A stretch of 64,000 nt of DNA. Origin: Azonexus sp. R2A61. Lineage in GTDB: Bacteria > Pseudomonadota > Gammaproteobacteria > Burkholderiales > Rhodocyclaceae. Each line of letters starts with the position of its first letter. Positions within the stretch are counted from its first letter, which is position 1. The stretch covers positions 620,001 to 684,000 of the forward strand of contig NZ_JACBFO010000001.1 in the NCBI RefSeq assembly GCF_021401135.1, in the 5' to 3' direction. Shown here piece by piece: positions 17,560-26,195 of the stretch. The position numbers were made by a program, and so were the translations under genes. Below the pieces are notes generated by a model. The model was not told the DNA's origin and did no database searches. It saw only the letters and a program-made list of their open reading frames with translations.

Positions 17560-20500
17560 ATGAACGTCGCAACGGAATTCGATCTCGGTCCGCTGACCTG
17601 GGTCAAGGGCGAGATCGACCTGGCCCTGGGCCGGGCCGAGGAAGCGCTGGCCGCCTGGGTGGCCAGCGGTGATCCAACGCAGGTCAAGTTCTGCCGGACG
17701 CATGTGCACCAGGTGAACGGTGCGCTCGACATCGTTGGCCTGAGCGGGGTGACCGAGTTGACCGAATTGCTCGAAGCCCTGCTCCTCGACGTCGAGGAGG
17801 GGCGGCTGGCAGCGGCGGCGATCGTGCACGAGGTGGCGGCCGAAGCCCTGGCGGCATTGCGGCAGTATCTCGACGACCTGATCGCTGGCGAAGCCCATCA
17901 ACCCTTGCGCCTGCTGCCGATCTACGGGCGCCTAGCCGAGGCGCGCGGGGCGCCGCCAGTGCATCCCGGCGACCTGTTCTATCCCGACCTCAGCCTGCGA
18001 CCGCCGAAAGCGCAGATCACGCCGCCGGTGCTGACGCCGGACGAAATGCGTAAGGCGCTGCGGACGCAACGCGCCCGATTCCAGAAAGGCCTGTTGCGCT
18101 GGCTGAAACAGCCGGCCGAGGCGGCGGCCGGGCGCCAGGCGATGAGCGACGCGCTGGCCGCCATTGAAGCGCTACAGCCGAATGCCGCCGCCCGGTCGTT
18201 CTGGTGGGTGTCGCAGGCCTTTCTTGAAGCGCTCGGCGAACCGAGTATCGCCAATGAACCGTTGGCCCGCCAACTATGTTCGCGCATCGATCTGCAGATT
18301 CGCCGCTTGCTCGAAGGCTCGGGCAATCTGGCCGAGCGTGTCATGCGCGAGGCATTGTTCTATGTGGCCCAGGCGCCGGCCGACGCTGCGCCGCTGGTGT
18401 CCCAGGCGCAGGAAATCTTCGATTTGCCGGCCCTGCTGCCGTCGACCGCAGCGGTGCAGGCCCTGCCCAAGGCGCAGGAAATCGCCTTGCGCCGACTGCG
18501 CGAACTGGTGGTCGGCCTCGAGGAAGGCTGGAACAAGTACTGTGCCGGCAGTCCGGCCAGTCTGGCGGCGTTCGTCGAACAGGCGCGGCAGGCCGCACAA
18601 CTGACCGGCGAACTGGGTCATACCGACCTGAAGCGGCTCGGTCAGGGCATGCTGGCCATCGCCAACTGGCTGCTCGAAGACGCTGCCCGTTTTGCCGACA
18701 ATGTCGCCATGGAGGTGGCAACCGCCATTCTGCTGCTGGCCGATGCGCAGGAGAATTTCCGGCGGCTGGGTACCGATTTCGCGCAGCAGGTCGATCTGAT
18801 GGTCGATCGGCTCTATGCCTGCATCGCCGGCCGTCAGGCCAGCAACGAGGCGCTGCCGCTGCTCGACGAAATGACCCGTCGGGCGCAGGAAAAGCTGCTC
18901 ATCGCCCAGGTCGGCCGGGAAATCCAGGCCAGCCTGGCTCAGGTCGAGCAGGCGCTCGACGGCTTCTTCCGCGACACCGGCAAGGGGCTGGATACCAAAG
19001 CCCTTGAGGCGCCGCTCAAGCAGATCGGCGGCGCACTGGCGATGCTCGGGCATTTTGCTGCGGTCAACAGCCTGAAACAGACGATTTCCCGGATCGAGGG
19101 CTTTGCCGCGCCCGGCTATGTGCCGGCCGAAGGCGATTTCCAGACGGTGGCCGACGAACTCTCGGTGCTCGGCTTCTTCGTCGATGCGCTGCAACACGGC
19201 GAGCACGATTTCACCGCCTTCTCCCGCCGCCTGCACGGCGAAAGCGAGGCGGTTGTCGCCGACGATCCGGTGCTGACGGTCGAGGCCGAACTGGCTCAGC
19301 AGGCACGCGAAACCAAGGCGTTGGCCGATGCATTGCGGGCAGCGCCCGACAACCAGCATCTGCAGGAAGCCTTGCGCCAGAACCTGACGACCCTGCAGAA
19401 GGACGCCGATCTGGTGGCCGACCGCGAACTCGGCGAATCGGCCAAGGCCGCACTGGCTGCGCTGGAGTCCGGCGAACAGGTCGAAGCGGCCCTGTCCGGC
19501 CTGCGTGCGCCGCAGCTCGATGCGCCGGCGCCGTCTGCCGAAACGCTTGAACTGGCCGGTTCCAGCCATGAAATGATCGATGCCGAGCTGCTGGCCATCT
19601 TCATCGAGGAAGCGCACGAAGTGCTGGCCGCGATGGCGGAACAGAAGGGTTTGCTGGCGGCCGATCCGCACAACCTCGACGCACTCACCACGATCCGCCG
19701 CAACACCCACACGCTGAAGGGTTCCGGTCGCATGGTCGGGCTGGGCGAGCTAGGCGAAACGGCCTGGGAAATCGAACAGACGCTCAACCTGTGGTTGCGC
19801 CAGGACATGGCGGTCACGCCGGAACTGCTGGGCATGATCGACGACGAGCATGCGCTGTTCTCGGCCTGGGTCGCCCATCTGGCCAGCGGCGAAGGCACGG
19901 CGCCCGAGCCGCGGGCGCTGGTTGCGCTGGCCGCTCGTCTGCGCGGCGTCGAGGCAGTGGATGCTATCGAGGGAGCGCTGCCGCAGGCCGCCGAAGTGCC
20001 ATCGGAAAGTCTGCCGGCGGCCGAGCTCACGGTCGAGGAGATCACACTCGATCTGCCGGATTTCCTGCCTGACGAGATCGACGCCATCGCCGTGACGGCG
20101 GAAGATACGTCCGCCGCCGAACCGCCGGTCGAGCAAACGGCGACCGAACCGGCCACCGAAGTGCCCGCCATCCTGTCGGACGACTCGACGCTGGCTGCCG
20201 AAGCGCTTGCACCGGTGCAGACCATCCAGGTCTCGCCGACCTTGTACGACATCTTCCGGGATGAAGCGCGCGGGCATCTGGTCACCCTGATCGAGGCCTT
20301 TGCAGTGATCGATGCCGATCCGCTGGCACCGACCACCTTCGAAATGACACGGGCAGCCCACACCCTCGGCGGCATCGCCGCGACGGTCGGCCTGTTGCCC
20401 CTGCATCATCTGGCGATCGCGCTCGAGCACGCCCTGTTGCGGCGCGATGCGTCGGGTCAGCCGGGCAGTGTCGAAGGTCTGGAAACGGTGCGTCAGGCGA

Positions 20501-22977
20501 TCCTGACCTTGCGCGAAATGTACGACGGACTGGCCGTGCAGCGGATGCCGGAAGAGGCTTCGTCGCTGCTCGTTGCGTTGACCGAGATCTTCCAGCACGT
20601 GCCGTCGGCGCCGGTTGCCGGCGAAGGCGTGGCGGAGGTCATCCCGCTTTACCCGGCGGCCCGGGAAGCGGCGCCGGCCGAGCCGGCTGTCGATGTCGCG
20701 CCGGCCGTCGCCAGCGTGCTGCCGCAACTGAACGATGAACTCGACGAGCAACTGCTGCCGATCTTCCTTGAAGAAGCGGTGGATCAGTTGCGCGAATTGA
20801 CCGAGCAACTGCGTGCCTGGCGCCAGGCACCGAAGGAGGGGGCCGCGCCGCGTGCCATCGCCCGCCTGTTGCACACCTTCAAGGGCAATGCCCGGATGGC
20901 CGGGGCGATGAACCTCGGCGAAGCCACCCACCTGCTTGAGACGCGTGTTCAGGAAGCCAGCGTGGCCGGCGATGCAACCAGCGCGTTCATCGACGAAATC
21001 GAGAACGGTTGCGATGCGCTGGCCCAGGCGGTCGAGCGCCTGTTGGCTGGTGAATCGGCGACAGCGACCGGGCACGAAGGCCTCGCCGATGCCGGAGAAA
21101 TTGCGCCGGCGGAGCCGTCGACCGCAGCCGACGGCCCATCGGTCGGCGAGACCGATGGCGCGGGCCAGCAGGCCAACCTGCGCGTACGCGCCGACCTGAT
21201 CGACCGGCTGGTCAACGAGGCCGGCGAGCTGTCCATCGCCCGCGCCCGGATCGAAGGCGAAATGCGCGGCCTGAAGGGCTCGTTGCTCGACCTGACCGAA
21301 AACGTCATCCGTCTGCGCCGCCAGTTGCGCGAGATCGAAATCCAGGCCGAGACCCAGATCCAGACGCGTGTCGCCCAGTCGCACGACGGTCAGGCCGAAT
21401 TCGATCCGCTCGAACTCGACCGCTTCACGCGCTTCCAGGAGCTGACCCGCTTCATGGCCGAGTCGGTCAACGACGTGGCGACCGTGCAGCAGACCTTGCT
21501 CAAGAACCTCGACGACGCCAACGCCGCCATCCTCGCCCAGGCACGCCTCAACCGCAGCCTGCAGCAGGAGCTGATGGGTGTGCGCATGTTGCCGTTTGCC
21601 AGCCAGTCGGAACGGCTCTACCGGATCGTCCGGCAGACTGCCAAGGAAGTCGGCAAGCGGGCCAACCTCGACATCGTCGGCGGTCAGGTCGATGTCGACC
21701 GTTCGGTGCTGGACAAGATGCTGGCGCCGATCGAACACATGCTGCGCAACGCGATCACCCACGGCATCGAAGCGCGCGACGAGCGTGTCGCTGCCGGCAA
21801 GGCGGAAAGCGGCGAAATCGTCCTGAAACTGGCTCAGGAAGCCAACGAAATCATCCTGACGCTGAGCGACGACGGGCGCGGCCTGGACCGCGGGCGCATC
21901 CGGGCGCGGGCCGAAGCCCTCGGGCTGCTGGCGCCGGATGCCGATATCGGCGATGCGGCACTGTTCGATTTCATCTTCCAGCCCGGGTTTTCGACCGCCA
22001 GCGAGGTGACCCAGGTATCCGGCCGCGGCGTCGGCATGGATGTGGTCAAGACCGAAGTCTCGGCGCTGGGCGGGCGCATCGAAATCGCCAGCGAAGCCGG
22101 TCAGGGCACCACCTTCCGCCTCTACCTGCCGCTGACGTTGGCGGTCACGCAGACGCTGCTGGTGCGGGCGGCGACGCAGATGTTCGCCGTGCCGTCGACG
22201 ATGATCGAGCAGGTGCTCGAACTGAAGGAAAAGGGCCTCAACGCGATCCGCGAGGTCGGCGAAGCCGTATGGCAGGGGCAGCACTATCCCTTCCATTTCC
22301 TGCCCCATCTGCTGGGTGACGTACAAACGCAGCCGGAAGCGCATCGCCAGTACTGGGTGCTGCTGCTGCGTTCGGGCAGCCAGCGCGTTGGGGTGCTGGT
22401 CGACGAACTGAAGGGCAACCAGGAAGTCGTCGTCAAGAATATCGGTGCCCAGCTGGCGCGCGTGGTCGGCGTGGCCGGGGCGACCGTGCTCGGCGACGGA
22501 CGCGTGGTGCTGATTCTCAACCCGGTCGCGCTGGCCAGCCGCCGCGATGCGCTGCCGGCCGGCAGCGTGGTGCCGCGCGCCGTGGTGGCGCAGGGCGAGC
22601 AGCGTCTGCCGACGGTGATGATCGTCGACGACTCGCTGACCGTGCGCAAGATCACCAGCCGCCTGCTGCTGCGCGAGGGCTATCAGGTCCTGCTGGCCAA
22701 GGACGGCGTCGATGCGCTGGAGCATCTGGTCGACGAACGGCCGGATGTCATCCTGTCCGACATCGAGATGCCGCGCATGGACGGTTTCGACTTCGTCCGC
22801 AACGTCCGGGCCGACGCGCAGCTGCGGCATATTCCGGTGATCATGATCACCTCGCGCACGGCCGACCGGCATCGCAACTACGCGCTGGAAATCGGCGCCA
22901 ACCATTACCTCGGCAAGCCCTACGACGAGGAAGAACTGCTCGCGCTGGTCGCCGGCTATTGTCGGAAAGCCGAGTGA
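17560..22977 (+). CDS. chpA: Hybrid chemotaxis kinase ChpA/PilL with multiple Hpt domains and a receiver
   Basis: A giant 1805-residue CheA-type kinase controlling pilus motors through PilG and PilH. Hpt-like sites in order are His50 in the degenerate HQVNGALDIVG, His717 in HTLKGSGRMVG, His934 in HTLGGIAATVG, and His1105 in HTFKGNARMAG. Between His50 and His717 lies a long helical region without clear phospho-His motifs. The dimer/HATPase core follows (MLRNAITHGIEAR about 1395, DDGRGLD, GRGVGMDVVK), then a CheW-like domain (about 1525-1670) and a receiver with Asp1734 in VILSDIEMPRMDG. P. aeruginosa ChpA is longer (about 2470 residues) with more Hpt copies. A 30-bp perfect palindrome follows the stop. 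Confidence 0.94.
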   Translation: MNVATEFDLGPLTWVKGEIDLALGRAEEALAAWVASGDPTQVKFCRTHVHQVNGALDIVGLSGVTELTELLEALLLDVEEGRLAAAAIVHEVAAEALAALRQYLDDLIAGEAHQPLRLLPIYGRLAEARGAPPVHPGDLFYPDLSLRPPKAQITPPVLTPDEMRKALRTQRARFQKGLLRWLKQPAEAAAGRQAMSDALAAIEALQPNAAARSFWWVSQAFLEALGEPSIANEPLARQLCSRIDLQIRRLLEGSGNLAERVMREALFYVAQAPADAAPLVSQAQEIFDLPALLPSTAAVQALPKAQEIALRRLRELVVGLEEGWNKYCAGSPASLAAFVEQARQAAQLTGELGHTDLKRLGQGMLAIANWLLEDAARFADNVAMEVATAILLLADAQENFRRLGTDFAQQVDLMVDRLYACIAGRQASNEALPLLDEMTRRAQEKLLIAQVGREIQASLAQVEQALDGFFRDTGKGLDTKALEAPLKQIGGALAMLGHFAAVNSLKQTISRIEGFAAPGYVPAEGDFQTVADELSVLGFFVDALQHGEHDFTAFSRRLHGESEAVVADDPVLTVEAELAQQARETKALADALRAAPDNQHLQEALRQNLTTLQKDADLVADRELGESAKAALAALESGEQVEAALSGLRAPQLDAPAPSAETLELAGSSHEMIDAELLAIFIEEAHEVLAAMAEQKGLLAADPHNLDALTTIRRNTHTLKGSGRMVGLGELGETAWEIEQTLNLWLRQDMAVTPELLGMIDDEHALFSAWVAHLASGEGTAPEPRALVALAARLRGVEAVDAIEGALPQAAEVPSESLPAAELTVEEITLDLPDFLPDEIDAIAVTAEDTSAAEPPVEQTATEPATEVPAILSDDSTLAAEALAPVQTIQVSPTLYDIFRDEARGHLVTLIEAFAVIDADPLAPTTFEMTRAAHTLGGIAATVGLLPLHHLAIALEHALLRRDASGQPGSVEGLETVRQAILTLREMYDGLAVQRMPEEASSLLVALTEIFQHVPSAPVAGEGVAEVIPLYPAAREAAPAEPAVDVAPAVASVLPQLNDELDEQLLPIFLEEAVDQLRELTEQLRAWRQAPKEGAAPRAIARLLHTFKGNARMAGAMNLGEATHLLETRVQEASVAGDATSAFIDEIENGCDALAQAVERLLAGESATATGHEGLADAGEIAPAEPSTAADGPSVGETDGAGQQANLRVRADLIDRLVNEAGELSIARARIEGEMRGLKGSLLDLTENVIRLRRQLREIEIQAETQIQTRVAQSHDGQAEFDPLELDRFTRFQELTRFMAESVNDVATVQQTLLKNLDDANAAILAQARLNRSLQQELMGVRMLPFASQSERLYRIVRQTAKEVGKRANLDIVGGQVDVDRSVLDKMLAPIEHMLRNAITHGIEARDERVAAGKAESGEIVLKLAQEANEIILTLSDDGRGLDRGRIRARAEALGLLAPDADIGDAALFDFIFQPGFSTASEVTQVSGRGVGMDVVKTEVSALGGRIEIASEAGQGTTFRLYLPLTLAVTQTLLVRAATQMFAVPSTMIEQVLELKEKGLNAIREVGEAVWQGQHYPFHFLPHLLGDVQTQPEAHRQYWVLLLRSGSQRVGVLVDELKGNQEVVVKNIGAQLARVVGVAGATVLGDGRVVLILNPVALASRRDALPAGSVVPRAVVAQGEQRLPTVMIVDDSLTVRKITSRLLLREGYQVLLAKDGVDALEHLVDERPDVILSDIEMPRMDGFDFVRNVRADAQLRHIPVIMITSRTADRHRNYALEIGANHYLGKPYDEEELLALVAGYCRKAE

Positions 22978-22980
22978 TTT

Positions 22981-23010
22981 CCGGTTGACCGCAGCGCTGC
23001 GGTCAACCGG
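22981..23010. repeat. Perfect 30-bp palindrome after chpA (iterated-palindrome family)
   Basis: Two 15-base arms, CCGGTTGACCGCAGC and its exact complement, meet without a spacer 3 bases after the chpA stop codon. The arms contain GTTGACCGC and GCGGTCAAC, the A/T variant of the half-site repeated through the window. The structure could act as a transcription-end hairpin, but no U-tract follows. Confidence 0.9.
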
Positions 23011-23063
23011 CTGCCATTGCCGAAAATCGCAAGCCGCGCTCGCCAGCGAAATTCCTGCATGCC

Positions 23064-23069
23064 TATAAT
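23064..23069 (+). promoter_or_regulatory. Putative -10 element (TATAAT) for the HD-GYP gene
   Basis: CCTATAATGAG lies 38 bases before the ATG of the HD-GYP/hemerythrin gene. A clear -35 is missing. With the palindrome just upstream it suggests the gene is transcribed separately from the pil-chp operon. Confidence 0.45.
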
Positions 23070-23107
23070 GAGAACTTGTTTCGATTGAAGCCGGGGAAAG
23101 CGGTCCG

Positions 23108-24667
23108 ATGGACAAGGAACAGGAAATTCTCGCGATCAGCCGGCTGGTCTTCGACCTGACCCGGATCGACGGCGGTGACCTGGACGACATGCTGGGGCGC
23201 TTGCATGAGCTGCTGTGTTCGCTGCCCGGCATCCGGGTTTTGCCGCACAGCCTGATCCTGCTGTACAACTCGCGCGGGCTGTTGCTGCAGGCGGCCCAGT
23301 TCGGCCTGCCGCCGGCCTGGGACTGCATCGATGCCGAAGTTTCGCCGTATCACCTGGCGTCGGAGGACGACGACCAGGTCGTGCTGAGCCGCAGCGTTGC
23401 GGCGCGTCTGCCGTTGCCGATGCGGCAAAGCATTCCGGCCGATGCCGCTTGCTTCATGCTGCCGCTGCGCGACAACGGCCGCCTGATCGGCAAGGCATTG
23501 ATCTTCGTCGATCCCGGCTGGCAGGCCGATGCCATCGAATTCGAGTTCATGGGCGACCTGGCGCAGGCGTTGTCGGTACTCGTCTGTCGCCTGATCATCA
23601 ACGAAACCCTGCGCGTGCGCGAGGTCGAACTGGAAGATGCCCGGACCGACGCCATCCGGCGTCTCGGCACGGCTTCCGAATATCGCGACAACGAGACTGG
23701 CATGCACATCATGCGCATGACCCATATCGCCACCGCGATCGCCAAGGCCATGGGCCTGTCGGCCGAGGAGCGCGAATTGCTGAGTATCTGTGCGCCGATG
23801 CACGACGTCGGCAAGATCGGCATTCCCGATGCCATCCTGCTCAAGCCGGGTCGGCTGTCGTCCGACGAATACGAGGTGATGAAGGGCCATACCGGCATCG
23901 GCAAGCGCCTGCTCGATGGCGACGATGCGCTGATCCAGGCGGCCCGCGACATTGCCGCCAGTCACCACGAGCACTGGGACGGCGGCGGTTACCCGGAAGG
24001 TCTGGCGGGAGAGGACATCCCGCTGCTGGCGAGGATTTGCGCGGTTTCCGACGTGTTCGACGCGCTGACTTCGCGGCGCCCCTACAAGGATCCCTGGCCG
24101 GTCGATCAGGCGGTGGCCTGGGTGCGCGAGAAATCCGGCAGCCATTTCGATCCGGCGGTCGTCGCAGGGTTCATGCAGGCATTGCCGGAGGTGATGCGCA
24201 TCCGCGAACTGTACCGCGACGACATCATCGATCCGAATCAGGTGCTCGACCTGCCCGAACTGCCGCCGCACCAATGCGAGTGGGTGCGCTGGGACGATGC
24301 ACTGAGCGTCGGCATCGACGTCATCGACGAGCATCATCGTTACCTGTTCGACCTGACCAACGATCTCTACGAAGTCGTGTCGACCAAGCGCGGCTCGCGC
24401 GAGGTGGCGCGCGTCATGAAGGCGCTCGATCAGTACGTGCAGGTGCATTTCCGGGCCGAGGAACGGATGATGGATCATCACGGCTATCACGCCCTGGGGC
24501 GCCAGCGGCACCAGCATGGCGAGTTCGAGGCGCGCCTGCGCGAGTTCTACGCCGAACTGCACGACAACCCGCTGACGGCGCAATTCGACGTGCTGGTCTA
24601 TCTGCGGACCTGGCTGGTCCGCCACATCCTGCACGAGGATGCCCGCTTGCGCGAACTGGTGAATTGA
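23108..24667 (+). CDS. GAF-HD-GYP-hemerythrin protein (putative cyclic-di-GMP phosphodiesterase)
   Basis: A 519-residue soluble three-part protein. Residues 1-170 look like a GAF-type sensor (LPHSLILLYNSRGLLLQAAQF ... MLPLRDNGRLIGKALIF). Residues about 180-375 are an HD-GYP domain with the metal motif MHDVGKIGIPD (about 234-244) and HHEHWDGGGYPEGLAG (about 282-297), so all key residues for c-di-GMP hydrolysis are present. Residues about 390-519 are bacteriohemerythrin-like, with His/Glu ligands in DEHHRYLF, HFRAEERMM, HQHGEF and HILHED, a likely di-iron O2 or NO sensor. A good fit is oxygen-tuned c-di-GMP breakdown controlling pili. Palindromes bracket the gene on both sides. Confidence 0.88.
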   Translation: MDKEQEILAISRLVFDLTRIDGGDLDDMLGRLHELLCSLPGIRVLPHSLILLYNSRGLLLQAAQFGLPPAWDCIDAEVSPYHLASEDDDQVVLSRSVAARLPLPMRQSIPADAACFMLPLRDNGRLIGKALIFVDPGWQADAIEFEFMGDLAQALSVLVCRLIINETLRVREVELEDARTDAIRRLGTASEYRDNETGMHIMRMTHIATAIAKAMGLSAEERELLSICAPMHDVGKIGIPDAILLKPGRLSSDEYEVMKGHTGIGKRLLDGDDALIQAARDIAASHHEHWDGGGYPEGLAGEDIPLLARICAVSDVFDALTSRRPYKDPWPVDQAVAWVREKSGSHFDPAVVAGFMQALPEVMRIRELYRDDIIDPNQVLDLPELPPHQCEWVRWDDALSVGIDVIDEHHRYLFDLTNDLYEVVSTKRGSREVARVMKALDQYVQVHFRAEERMMDHHGYHALGRQRHQHGEFEARLREFYAELHDNPLTAQFDVLVYLRTWLVRHILHEDARLRELVN

Positions 24668-24674
24668 CCGCCTT

Positions 24675-24692
24675 GCTGCGGTCGACCGCAGC
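24675..24692. repeat. Perfect 18-bp palindrome between convergent genes (iterated-palindrome family)
   Basis: GCTGCGGTCGACCGCAGC fills the 25-base gap between the HD-GYP stop and the photolyase stop codon. It contains the full 12-base core GCGGTCGACCGC. A run of five T follows on the plus strand at 24701-24705, so it might serve as a terminator in either direction. Confidence 0.92.
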
Positions 24693-26102
24693 CTAGCCGG
24701 TTTTTCTGACCACCGCGTAGCGCGCCAGGGTTTTCTCCCGGGCCGCCGCGTGATCGACGATGGGCGCCGGGTAGTCGCGGCCGATGACGGTGCCGATGGC
24801 CTCCTGTTCCAGGTGTCCCATGCGCCACGGTGCGTGGATGTACTTGTCCGGTACCCGCGCCAGTTCCGGCAGGTAGCGGCGGATGAATCTGCCCTGCGGG
24901 TCGAATTTTTCCGACTGGGTGACCGGGTTGAAGATGCGGAAGTAGGGCTGCGCATCGCAGCCGCTGGACGACGCCCACTGCCAGCCGCCGTTGTTGGCCG
25001 ACAGGTCGAAATCGTTCAGGTGATCGGCAAAGTATTTCTCGCCCAGCCGCCAGTCGACCCCAAGATCCTTGCACAGGAAGGAGGCGGCGACCATGCGCAG
25101 CCGGTTGTGCATCCAGCCGCTATGGTTGAGCTGACGCATCGCCGCGTCGACCAGCGGATAACCGGTACGCCCCTGCTGCCAGGCAGCCAGGCCGGCCGGC
25201 CAGTCATCCCAGCGGATGGCGTCGTATTCGGGCTTGAAAGCGCCGTCGACCGCATGCGGGAAACGGTCGAGGATCATGAAGTAGAAATCGCGCCAGATCA
25301 GCTCGTTGAGCCAGCTGTCGGCTCCCTCGGCGAGCGCTGCGGTGACCAGTTCGCGGATCGATAGGGTGCCGAAACGCAGGTGCACCGACAGGTAGCTGAC
25401 GCCCTTGACCGCCGGAAAATCACGCAACTGGCCGTAGCGGGCGAGGCGCGATGTGCGGAACTCGTCCCACAGGGCGCGGGCGCCCGACATGCCCGGCTGG
25501 ATGCCCAGTTCGCCCAGATTGGTCGGCAGGAAGCCGAGCTCGGCCAGCCCGGGCAAAGCATTTTCCGGGCTGGGCGCGAGTCGACCGCGACAATCGATCG
25601 GCGCGTGGTCGGCCGCGGTCAGGCGCTTGAGCCAGGCATTGCGGTACGGCGTGAACACCGTGTACGGGCGGCCGGCACCGGTGAGCAGGGTATCGCAGTC
25701 GAAGATCGCCTGATCCCGGCAGGCATGGAAGCGGATGCCCTGTTCGGCCAGCCGGCGCTCGACCGTGGTGTCGCGCTGCTTGGCGGCAGGCTCGTAATCG
25801 CGGTTGGCGAATACGGCACCGACTCCCAGCTGGCGGGCCAGGGCGGGAATCTCGTCGACGGCGCGGCCGTGCCGGACCAGCAGTCCGCCGCCCCGCTGAC
25901 GGAGCGCAGCATCCAGTTCGCGCAGGCTGCCGAGGATGAATTCCAGCCGCCGATCCCGGCGCTCGGGCAGGGCATCGAGGATGTCGGTATCGAAGACGAA
26001 GGCGCAGTGCACCGGCGCACCGCTGGCGATGGCGGCGCCGAGTGCGGCGTGATCGTGGTCGCGCAGGTCGCGACGGAACCAGACAAGGGCGGGGGCAGGC
26101 AT
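24693..26102 (-). CDS. phrB: Deoxyribodipyrimidine photolyase (cryptochrome/photolyase family)
   Basis: Repairs UV-induced cyclobutane pyrimidine dimers using blue light and FAD. The 469-residue protein begins PALVWFRRDLRDHDHAALGAA (antenna-binding alpha/beta domain). It continues with the helical FAD domain: ELIWRDFYFMILDRFP, GRTGYPLVDAAMRQL, GWMHNRLRMVAASFL, LGVDWRLGEKYF, NNGGWQWASSSGCDAQPYF and IFNP. These match class I CPD photolyases, with the Trp relay residues in place. I chose the ATG at 26102; the frame extends 17 codons further but overlaps its own promoter. It ends beside a palindrome. Confidence 0.95.
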   Translation of the reverse strand: MPAPALVWFRRDLRDHDHAALGAAIASGAPVHCAFVFDTDILDALPERRDRRLEFILGSLRELDAALRQRGGGLLVRHGRAVDEIPALARQLGVGAVFANRDYEPAAKQRDTTVERRLAEQGIRFHACRDQAIFDCDTLLTGAGRPYTVFTPYRNAWLKRLTAADHAPIDCRGRLAPSPENALPGLAELGFLPTNLGELGIQPGMSGARALWDEFRTSRLARYGQLRDFPAVKGVSYLSVHLRFGTLSIRELVTAALAEGADSWLNELIWRDFYFMILDRFPHAVDGAFKPEYDAIRWDDWPAGLAAWQQGRTGYPLVDAAMRQLNHSGWMHNRLRMVAASFLCKDLGVDWRLGEKYFADHLNDFDLSANNGGWQWASSSGCDAQPYFRIFNPVTQSEKFDPQGRFIRRYLPELARVPDKYIHAPWRMGHLEQEAIGTVIGRDYPAPIVDHAAAREKTLARYAVVRKTG

Positions 26103-26132
26103 GGCGGATCGTTCCGGAATTGTTCCGCCGGC

Positions 26133-26138
26133 ATTATA
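26133..26138 (-). promoter_or_regulatory. Putative -10 element (TATAAT) of the photolyase gene
   Basis: The minus strand reads TTTTTTTATAATGCC: the -10 hexamer begins in the U-tract of the terminator of the preceding gene (26138-26170). The ATG is about 30 bases downstream. No clear -35 is seen. Confidence 0.5.
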
Positions 26139-26170
26139 AAAAAACCGCCGCACCCGGGGGCGCGGCGGTT
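26138..26170 (-). terminator. Rho-independent terminator after the PhoX-like gene
   Basis: On the minus strand a 9-bp stem AACCGCCGC/GCGGCGGTT with a 10-base loop is followed by seven T, 26 bases after the stop codon of the PhoX-like gene. Its tail is shared with the -10 of the photolyase promoter. Confidence 0.88.
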
Positions 26171-26195
26171 TGCCTGCAGGGAGCTCGTCGAGCGG

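Noticed and set aside
19750-23328. A 1192-codon open frame on the minus strand opposite chpA (and similar long antisense frames at 496-1812, 2329-4371 and 36002-38911)
   Set aside because: They lie opposite genes with strong family matches. High G+C at third codon positions keeps antisense frames open; the translations are rich in Arg, Gln, His and Gly without recognisable motifs.
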